The notes under the pieces: model-generated
Seen by the model: the letters and a program-made list of their open reading frames with translations, nothing else
What the model was told of the DNA's origin: nothing
The model's database searches: none
Program-made: the position numbers and the translations under genes
Shown: piece after piece, positions 55,803 to 64,000 of the stretch
Layout: each line of letters starts with the position of its first letter
How positions within the stretch are numbered: the stretch's first letter is position 1
Assembly (NCBI GenBank): GCA_964017145.1
Contig: OZ024843.1
Span: 2,657,001-2,721,000 of the forward strand
Length of the DNA: 64,000 bases
From: Agrocybe praecox
Lineage: Eukaryota; Basidiomycota; Agaricomycetes; Agaricales; Agrocybaceae
Reading direction: 5' to 3'

Positions 55803-58220
55803 TCAACCAACAGACATCGGTCTCGAGCCACTCCATGCTATTGACGAAGAACTGGGTTCTTCGGACTCAAGTGTCTGCAACGAGAAATAATGAATATCAT
55901 TTCACAACAAGGTGAACGCAAATACCTCTAAAAGCATGCCTAACACCGCATCCACCTCGCTGGGTGGAATGCCACCACATCCAATACCAATCAAGCGTCG
56001 GTACTCTCCCATTCTAGAGCTTGTGCCCGCTTCCGCCTGAAAAGTTACTAATTCATCGAACATGACCTTTCTTCGCTTTCGGTGCTGTGTTATCTCCTCC
56101 CTTAGAGCATCGCAACTCTTGCGAAGCTCCTCCGGATCCGTGGGTATGTTGGAATACAGCTCAATCAAATCAGATATATCTTCTGGGATTGCCTTGCGTT
56201 TGCCTTTCAGTTTCTCATTATCAGACGGAGAGGCCTCCATGTCGACGTCTTCATCGATCTCAATAACCTCAGTCGCAGGAGTAATAGCCAAGTCGCCGTT
56301 TGCAGCATCGCGGATATTCTTCTCACGCAATTCTTCCTCCTTGACCCATTTCTCCCAGCCAAATCGATATCTGCGTCCCATTTTCTCCGAAAGACTGGTT
56401 TCCAATTCACGGAGATGCTGCTTTTTATGATGGAGGCCCTCGGATTGCATCTTTAACTGTGTCACGGCACGTTGGCTCTCTAAAATTTCTCCCTGGATGT
56501 TGCCAAGTAGTGCATGAGCTTGTGTCGCGTCACGTTCTTTGTCTCTGAGTTCTTGATCAAACGATGCAGCCAGACTGTCCATCATAGCTGCGATATCGTT
56601 AACACAGCGCGTGCTAGCTTTCTGTGCTGCGACTGAGTGGTGTAAGGGCGGCTTGTCTCCATTGGCGGGGGCAAATGCGAATCCTAGAGGAGCAGAAGCA
56701 GGTGGGTAAGCAGCTTGGGTATTCCGGAATGACATGGACATGGCACGAGATGGTGGCACCGGAGAAGAACGAAACCTTTCATCCTCTAAAATATAGTCCT
56801 CCGTGCTTTTCCCGTCATTGTTCATTATCTTTGGATTACCACCATGATCGATCAGAATCTTGACAAGCCGTTTGCTACGACACCGTGCAGCCATTGTCAG
56901 AGCAGTTTCCCCGTCTTCGTCTCGGAAGTTGATGATATCGGCTAGTTCTTGAGGGTATGCAGCCAGACGCGTCAAAACAGTTTCCATGTAGTATCGGGCT
57001 GCATGAGTTTTGCCTTTCGACATGGCAACGTCGACAATATGATGAAAAATGGTCCGGTTATAATGATCAATGTTGAGAGTCGAACGGTGCAAGAGTTCAT
57101 ACAATTCGGGAAATTTGCGAACATCGTAGTTATTCGCGAACATGACACTACGCATTAACGCTGTCTGGCCAGCTCTGTTAACTTTGAATATGTCGGCACC
57201 AGCTGTGAGGAGTAATTTGACAATGCGTATACGACCCATCGCACAAGCCCAATGGAGAGGAGTGTGACCATCATCGTCGATAGCCATGTTAGGATCGAAA
57301 TCTGGGGGCGGGTTTACAAGAAGGTCGGGCGTCTGATTTGTATCAGAAATGAAGAATTCTAGAACTTGGTCTGCATATGACCGATGCTCTTCCTCTTCAA
57401 GTTCTGATCTTTCATCCAGTGAAGGTCTGTGTTTGTGTCGTCGACGATCGGAGCCAGCGGATCCATATGATGGTCCTGGGCTACGGATGGGAGATGGTGT
57501 TCGAGATGTAGACGAGCCCTCCGAAGGCGACGGAGTCATTGTCCCATCCTCTGAACCACGAACGGAGAGTGTGTCATGATCGGAGTCGTCGTCAACTGGA
57601 TCGGCAACTTGTTTGCGCGCGGATCTTGTTGCTACAACGGCAGCAGACAGAGCGCCATCGGGAGGCGCAGTTTTACGCGCGGGACGGCTCACGGTATTTG
57701 CAACGAGGTGTTTAGGAGCTAGAGGTGGGCTTTTGGCAGCAGGTTGGAATTCGATAATAGGCCGTAAAAGAGCTTCGCAGTTATATTGCTTTGCGAGACT
57801 CAGACCTCTTTCAAGGGGTATCCAGGTTCCTGGTGACTTGTTTAAGGGGAGGTAAAGCATAGACAAAGGATACACAAACCTTGGTATTTTCCGTAGCCTC
57901 CTTGCACCTTTTCATGTTCGCCTTTCTGTACTTCACGTTCAAGGACTCGTGTTCGTTGAGGTTTATCGAATCCCGCGACTTTCAATATCTGCGTCGCGTT
58001 CAACCACGAATCCGACCGTCGTCTCATCACCGCGATGTTCTTACACATCCTGCGCGTGTAAAGTCATTCATTGAAGGCATAACGGCGCGTAAGACGCTAC
58101 TTACATTTCGTACACCGGAATACCGCTGTAGGTTGCCTAAGATAGCAACACCAACGTGTTAGACCATTGTACTCGTTGAAGGTGTGGAAAACTCGCCTTG
58201 AAAATCTGAGAATCAGGCAT
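55803..58220 (-). CDS. MBP1: APSES transcription factor of the MBP1/SWI4/Res family
   Basis: DNA-binding subunit of the MBF-type complex that drives G1/S genes. The start is [19 protein letters not shown], needing a GC-AG intron after FK and a second intron within the next Met codon. The APSES/KilA-N domain (residues about 5-100) reads [38 protein letters not shown] (in parts), [23 protein letters not shown], the strongest match in this window. A disordered Pro/Ser linker follows, then ankyrin repeats ([31 protein letters not shown] in parts, [47 protein letters not shown]). The C-terminus holds a coiled-coil ([24 protein letters not shown]) and a conserved end ([18 protein letters not shown]). 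Acts on MCB-type ACGCGT sites. It is plausible that MRC1 and CDC14 neighbours are targets, but no site check was made. Confidence 0.94.
58150..58196 (-). other. Probable GC-AG first intron of MBP1 (approximate bounds)
   Basis: The donor reads AAG|GCGAGT, after codons MPDSQIFK, and the acceptor is CTTAG before GCAACCTAC. The APSES family start ([14 protein letters not shown]) fixes the frame across it. With the BolA gene this is the second GC-AG intron in the window. Confidence 0.5.
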
Positions 58221-58643
58221 TTTTGTTGAGCCTTTCGGCGATATACAAAGTGATTCCCTCGGTGTATCTTCGAGCAGCAGTCGTACAACGCCTCAATGAA
58301 GAATCTACAATGCAAAGGCTGGCTAAATGGTCTCAGGGCGTTGCACTCACCGCCCTCTCCGTCTTGACGCGTGAAACAACAGAGACAAACACCTCTCTTT
58401 GTCGAAATGGACCCCGCGGTCTGATCACGACGACAACTCTCAGCTTCACGCCAACCTCCAACAAAAAAAACTGACTTTCGCGGGGGAAAAAAGATCTACC
58501 AAATTTACAAGTAAATATTTTAAGTACAATGGTAACCATACAGAAAGTGAAGCTGATCATTCGATCTCCTGACAATCGAACTAATCCACTGAGCAATGGG
58601 TGACAAATACTGCACACGCTTCATGTTCCTTTCAAGTGCTCTA
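58221..58643. other. Intergenic, MBP1 upstream and P450 downstream
   Basis: 423 bases between two minus-strand genes. A run of A (CAACAAAAAAAACTG near 58460) and AT-rich sequence. No supported gene. Confidence 0.4.
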
Positions 58644-60805
58644 TCATGCCGCCCTCTTCTTAAACAATACTCTCCCTGTTGGATTGGGGATACAATTACC
58701 GGAGAACCAGAAGTTAGGAGGTCGGGACCCATCCCCAGGTAATTTGATGTCATAATTCAATAAAACGTAGGCAAGCATGGTCTTGAGTTCGCTCACGGCG
58801 AAAAATCGGCCTGGACTAGAATGCAAGCAATATATGGATGTTAGTTAAAAGAGTCTACGATCTTAAATGCCTACCAGGCGTGTCGACCGGTTCCAAAAGT
58901 ACCGTAATCCAGGCTAAGAGAGACCATTTGGTGATTCAGTTCTTCCCCCTCTTTTTCTCTCCGCTCTGCAAAGCGGAAACCACGAAATTCATTGGGATTC
59001 TCGTAGTTATCCTTCGATCAGAATTTAAGTTAACATTAAGGGAGCATTGAAAGGAAGGCGTCATCTACCTCGTCCATGTGAATGCTATTGGTGGCGACTG
59101 CTATATGTGTGCCCGCAGGAATGGTAATACCATTTGAAAACCTGAAGTCATTTATAGCCTTTCTCTTCATCATAACTGTGATTTTGACAAAAGGTCAGTG
59201 CTCTCCTTTGAATCATACAAGCCAGTTACTTACGGCCCCCAATAGCAATGCGTTGAGACTCTTTGATAAAGCTGTCCAATTTACGCATATTATCAACTGA
59301 GGCTTTAGTCCAACCTTCAGACTCGACGATGGTCCCAATCTCTTCGCGCAAAGGTTGAACATACTCTGGATATAACGCCAGGTCGTACAGAATGTGTGTG
59401 AAGGTCTAGGCAAGTTTTCGTGAGTATACACCATCACGCCCACTATTGCTTGGTCTTTTATGTCTAACACGTACCATCGTCGTAGTGTGAATAGCAGCAA
59501 AATTCACGGATAGTAGCCGAAGAGCTAAGTCGCGAATTTCTCGTTGACCCCCCTTTGCCTCGTCTACCAGCCATCCTATCAGATTATTCTGCCATTCAAG
59601 GTGAGTAGAATGCAGGATGACTAGTTGTTTATATTGCTCACAGGCTTGTTAGGTCTACTTTTGCCGAGTCTACTTTCCTGGTCTAGTTGTTCCTGAAACA
59701 ATGGGCCGGCATGCTTGATAGCAAGTTCTATCTTCTTGGGCACATTGGTGAGCAACCGTCCAATGAAACTAATAAGCATCCCATCAGCGTGTCTGGTTGG
59801 TAATTAAGATTAAAAAAGAACATTACGGCTTGAGAAACGCCGGAAATCTGTTTATGACTCTCCCTCCATTAATGACATCAAGAGTAAACTCTTCATTAAG
59901 CTTTCGATATTCAGGATTTCTGCCTGCGCAAAGGCATAAGTTAAATTAAAATAAAACGATAGAAACTTACAAAGCGGCAAGCCGACGAGCAGTCTGTTGC
60001 TGGCCCTGCAGACTATTTGTATCATTGTCCTGTAAGCCGGGACAGAGGCCCATTCTTATGTGAATCAGTATCGTAGAATAGGCAAAATGTTTAGCTAAGA
60101 TACCATTTCCATTGGCCGGAATCAGGTCTGAAAAACCAGCAGCGATCTCGTCTCTGATATCGTCAAAGACGATTCCCAAGCTCCTTGTCAAAGGTGCACG
60201 AACTATGGCGACGTGGTATGGATCTAAACGTATTTGAGGTCCGATCATGAGATCAGATTGAGAGGTCTGTAAGTAAGAACAAATATCAATGTCACAAGCA
60301 GTGTTTCGTAGATAGCGAAGGAAGCTAACCTCAGCGACAGCTTCTCTAAAAGATAGTTGGTCGTCTGTGGCTCGTCGGATATCGTCGATCATGTCGGCGC
60401 CGCTCACAACTACCATCCACCTTGAGATAGTGGAGACTTTGAAAGCACCCCCACGGTACTTGGGTCTATGCATAAGAAGCTGATTTAGATAAATGGTTTT
60501 ATGAAGTATACCTTTCCATAACCTTCGCGGATCATCTCATGTCCGTGATTGTAAAACTTCAGCGCGTCGAAATATGAAGTGATAACCCCCTGCGAGCCAA
60601 CTGCCGGTATGTGTTTCAACTGAGATAGAGATAATTCAGCCCTATGAAATAGAGAGAAAAGAATGATAATTACCAAGTGTGTGGTCGCTCTCCGCCATTG
60701 GAAAAAGGCATAAAAGCTGGCAACAAGAACCAATAGTATCTGTAAAGTCGTTGGTGAATCAATTTGTAGGACCATTGCGTCTGGGTTTCGAGTAAGAGTA
60801 CTCAT
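58644..60805 (-). CDS. Cytochrome P450 monooxygenase, basidiomycete type
   Basis: Heme-thiolate monooxygenase, probably anchored in the ER by the N-terminal hydrophobic segment (TTLQILLVLVASFYAFFQW). Around ten exons. The order HIPAVGSQGVITSYFDALKFYNHGHEMI, KVSTISRWMVVVSGADMIDDIRRATDDQLSFREA and IGPQIRLDPYHVAIVRAPLTRSLGIVFDDIRDE resembles ent-kaurene-oxidase-type fungal P450s. I-helix region LLSVNFAAIHTTTM, where a His-Thr-Thr replaces the usual AGxDT. K-helix ESQR (ExxR). Heme loop FGTGRHACPGRFFAVSELK; an intron splits the codon of the ligand Cys. Ends PGDGSRPPNFWFSGNCIPNP. CYP family number is not assigned. Substrate unknown; often secondary metabolism or xenobiotic oxidation. Divergent from CDC14. 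Confidence 0.9.
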
Positions 60806-61355
60806 GACACTTTATAAAGCACTCTGGTAAATTGAAAACCTTGGTATCATACGATTTTTTCAAGTCATAGGTTGCGATATGTTTAAATTACTCTCTAAAT
60901 GTAACCATACTTCCGGTCATTCAGAGCGCATGATCTAGTAACCTGGCTGTGGTATTCGTCATTGCATTAATGGGATTCGGATTTGCGGCACCTCTCTTGA
61001 GGAGGGGCCAACCTCCAGTTCAGTATCTGATACGTGTTTGTTGCCAGGATTCTATTACAGAGTGTAAGAAGAGCTGTCTCAAAGGGTCTAAGGAAATGTT
61101 GGGATGCTTCAGCAATAGTGCCGAGACGAACAGACAAACACCGGTAAGCGCTCATTTCCGGATAAAACCCAGCACGTGGGGAGAAGAGTTAACCAAACAC
61201 GGATATCACGTGATGTTGGAGTTCCCGCGCTCGCAGAACGTGGTTTGGTGCAGGCCTTTTGCCGATACAATAACAACCTTAACTCCAACGACCTCCTTCT
61301 CCAAGACGGCTTCCTCAATACAGTCGTCCTTGTCCTCGTAATATTCTCTTGCGAT
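60806..61355. promoter_or_regulatory. P450 / CDC14 divergent interval with CACGTG at 61173-61178 and TCACGTGA at 61206-61213
   Basis: 550 bases with two CACGTG cores 33 bases apart, one a perfect palindrome. Open frames exist on both strands (plus 60949-61341; minus 61206-61427), overlapping in antisense, neither with a recognised domain. The first exon of CDC14 is placed at 61356. Confidence 0.4.
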
Positions 61356-63607
61356 ATGCCCCTGAAGTGCGAACCGCTTTGCCATTTTGGTGACAGGTAA
61401 TTTGTCAATAATAAGCATATCCTTCAAGGCAATTTATCCAGGTGTTGCTTCGTGAACAGGCTCTATTTTACGACTTTTGCGCATCCTCCTCCTTCACCCC
61501 AGCAGTTGAATCGACTGGCTGCGGAATCAGCCTTTCAACCACGCGTACGCGGAAGACCAAAAGGAGATTCTTCATCGACCCCCGATGATCATGCATCCTA
61601 CTACTATTTTACGATCGACGACCAACTTCTCTATCTATCGTTCTTCCAAGACTGGGGACCCTTAAATCTCGCCATGGTCTACAAAGCATGCATTCTTATC
61701 CACGAACTTCTCGAAGTAAGACGCGATTTTCCATGCATTATCCTCATGCTACTCACGTGTTGAATATAAATTTCTCGTCTTTCTCTCTATCTAGGATAAG
61801 GATCTCGCATCTCATGGACTAGTACTTTATGCATCCGAGGATCCGAAGCGCAAAGCGAACGCAGCACTTTTAATGGCTCTATACGTGGTAGGTTGACTAA
61901 AGCTTTGCTCATAGGCTTGATTGACGAAGTTCGTGAAAGATGATTGTTCAACGTCGGGCGCCATGGGAAGCCTTTCACCCTATTGCCGAAATCGAATTTA
62001 TGCCTTTTCGCGACGCTGGACGTGGGCCATCTGACTTCAACTTGAACATCCAAGATTGTCTTTGGGGACTGTGGAAAGCAATGCAAAATGGTCTCTGTGA
62101 TATGAACGAGTTCAATGTTGAAGATTATGAATATTACGAGAAGGTGGAAAACGGAGATTGGAACTGGTTGACGCCCAACTTCATTGCATTTGCCTCCCCC
62201 GTTGACACGAACTGGATCAAGAGAGAGAAAGAACTCAAAGAAAGCACGAACTCAACACTGCCTGGGGCTATATCTCGATCACCGTCTGGTTCGAACCTCG
62301 CACTGCAGCGAAAGCTTCCTACTCCTTATCTTAACTGCCTCGACTATTTTGAAAAACGGAACATAAAGCTCGTGGTCCGTTTGAATACTGAACTATATGA
62401 CCGAAGCACCTTTATAGACCGCGGCATCGATCATATGGAATTATATTTCGATGACGGTACCAATCCAACTGATGAGATCGTGCGGACATTCCTGGATGTT
62501 GCCGACCGTATCGTGGAAAGTGGAGGGGTTGTGGCTGTCCATGTACGAGATAATTGTTATTTCTATGCAAGTTGTGATATGGTACTCACCCCTTGTTAAC
62601 AGTGCAAAGCGGGGCTTGGACGCACAGGAACCCTCATTGGAGCCTACCTCATCTGGAAATATGGATTTACGGCAAATGAAGCCATTGCGTTCATGCGTAT
62701 CGTAAGACCAGGAACTGTTGTAGGCCCACAACAACAGTATCTCTACTTGAAACAAATGGAATGGGCCAAGTGGGCTGCCATGGATGAAATGAAGAAATCC
62801 CAGACACAGGTATCCAGTGTACCTACACCCACTCCCATAGTTACTCCTGCGACTCCTCCCGCCGAAACGGACGAGGAACTTGAAGCCATGCAAACCACAC
62901 CAAAACGATCAACAGTAGGCCTTCCTCCCGTAACACCTAGTCGTCATATTGCCGAAGCTGCTGCCAAAGCTAAAGCCATTGCTCCACCCGGCCAACCTCG
63001 CAAAACACCGAAAGCTAAGCGTGTTGCCCAGGACTCAGACGAAGAAGATGAAGAAGCGGACATTCTTCCTGCTTTGGGTGTTGCTCCTCCGGTGCGAAAA
63101 ATCAAGACAGTACCCTCAAGAGGTATTACGGCTTCAGACCAGCGTCCATCTCGAGTTACCAGGTCCACAGCGAACGCAACTGTCATCAGGAAAGCTGGTA
63201 CAACAGCTGCAGTGCCGGAATCACCTGTTAAATCATCACGTCAAGGCCCCAATAAAATCCCTAGATTAGCGACCACCAAGACCACTTCTGCTGCTAAAGC
63301 ATTAGCTGCAGCTAGTGCTCAACCACCTCCGCCTCGTGCCCTCCGCAATAATACGAACCCTCCTCCACCTACACCTTCACGTTTGCCGACTCTCGTTACC
63401 TCCAAGCGCCCGAACCATGTCCAGAATTCGTCCTCTTTGACTGATGTGACTGCTCTCAAGCGTAATGGTACGAAAACAGCCGCAGACGCATGGGTCGCCA
63501 ATAATGTTGCTGCGGTCGTAGTGCCCGCTTCCAAGTCTGAACGCCCAGGTCTGAGAAGCGTGCGCAAGAGGAGGAGTAGCTTCAGCTCGGCTGATGTCGT
63601 AGCTTGA
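61356..63607 (+). CDS. CDC14: CDC14 dual-specificity phosphatase
   Basis: Reverses CDK phosphorylation at mitotic exit and in cytokinesis. Proposed exon 1 (61356-61396) encodes [13 protein letters not shown], joined within an Arg codon to exon 2 at 61460, giving the family entry DRLYFTTF. The first exon is short and less sure. The N-terminal domain has [31 protein letters not shown] (in parts), then [26 protein letters not shown] and [29 protein letters not shown]. The catalytic domain carries [21 protein letters not shown], with the [10 protein letters not shown] loop: Cys nucleophile and Arg. The general acid lies in [10 protein letters not shown]. It ends [24 protein letters not shown] ([20 protein letters not shown]). 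The tail (about 300 residues) is Pro/Thr/Lys-rich, with [15 protein letters not shown] as a possible nuclear signal and many Ser/Thr-Pro sites. Confidence 0.93.
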
Positions 63608-64000
63608 GGCTACTGCATAGTATCTTTACATCAGTCCATTTGTCGGGTTTCTATTCTGTTCATCGTGTTTTTCTGTATAACTGCATACGCATTATGTCCA
63701 ACTTGTTTTGCGCATTCCCCACTATTCCCCAACCTACCATATCTACAGTACTACGTTTTCATTCATTTTCAAGACATTTATGTACCATTCTTTTTACACT
63801 TGTATATATGTTTCCAAGCCACTGATTTGGAACATCCAGGGCATGTCAATATTAGTGCGCCCGTGTTATTTATTCTGATATGACCATAAGTCCATTCGCG
63901 TTCTTCGATTTTATATACATCTATTTAATTACAGGTTTCCAGATTTATAGGGACGAGTACTTCTGGACACACTCAAAGAACCATCGCAAATCCTCTGGGT
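63608..64000 (+). other. Downstream region of CDC14
   Basis: 393 AT-rich bases after the CDC14 stop to the window edge. Short open frames only; probably 3' UTR and the beginning of the next interval. Confidence 0.4.

Noticed and set aside
1..64000. Searched for CRISPR arrays, transposons, retroelement domains, terminal repeats
   Set aside because: No spaced direct repeats, integrase, reverse transcriptase or transposase motifs were seen; only coding repeats in the CRP1-like and THO2 genes.

Overview
This window is nuclear DNA of a filamentous fungus, most likely a mushroom-forming basidiomycete (Agaricomycetes). The evidence is dense genes on both strands, nearly every gene cut by several short introns (about 50-60 bases, GT...AG with a few GC...AG), and protein families and architectures typical of that group (Mbp1-type APSES regulator, Pho81 with SPX plus ankyrin repeats, a DUF6741-like protein, a basidiomycete-type P450). 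I see no transposon, CRISPR array, rRNA or convincing tRNA. Exon joins were made by eye from reading frame, splice-site sequence and family conservation.

Layout. 0-5.4 kb: a small unknown gene, proteasome alpha subunit PRE5/PSMA1, heme A synthase COX15, mitochondrial BolA protein, and an EFM6-type lysine methyltransferase. 5.7-17 kb: a CRP1/MDG1-like glycogen-binding-domain protein with a long acidic repeat tail, ribosome-rescue GTPase HBS1 with an unusually long middle, mitochondrial SSB, a UPF0303 protein and peroxin PEX12. 18-26.5 kb: PHO81, an ABC half-transporter and GTP cyclohydrolase I. 26.7-34.1 kb: THO2 of the THO/TREX mRNA-export complex. 35.6-44.7 kb: a CAX-type cation/proton exchanger with an altered second motif, tafazzin, a tiny membrane protein and the checkpoint mediator MRC1/claspin. 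45-48.3 kb: a more accessory stretch with a SnoaL/NTF2-like protein and an FAD-linked oxidase. 48.6-64 kb: MYG1, a DUF6741-like protein, an ENT nucleoside transporter, mitochondrial ribosomal protein uL24m, the MBP1 cell-cycle regulator, a cytochrome P450 and CDC14 phosphatase.

Most genes are housekeeping and do not form one pathway, but themes recur: mitochondrial functions (COX15, BolA3, mtSSB, tafazzin, uL24m, probably MYG1), replication and cell cycle (MRC1, MBP1, CDC14), and RNA quality control or export (HBS1, THO2). Several neighbours are divergent with very short shared promoters, and CACGTG boxes recur in these intervals.

I do not see a convincing undescribed multi-gene system. The best leads are single-gene oddities: a start-codon-only exon in the proteasome gene, overlapping opposite start codons, SKI7-like repeated motifs in HBS1, the altered CAX site, GC-AG introns fixed by conserved protein sequence, and a few unassigned open frames.
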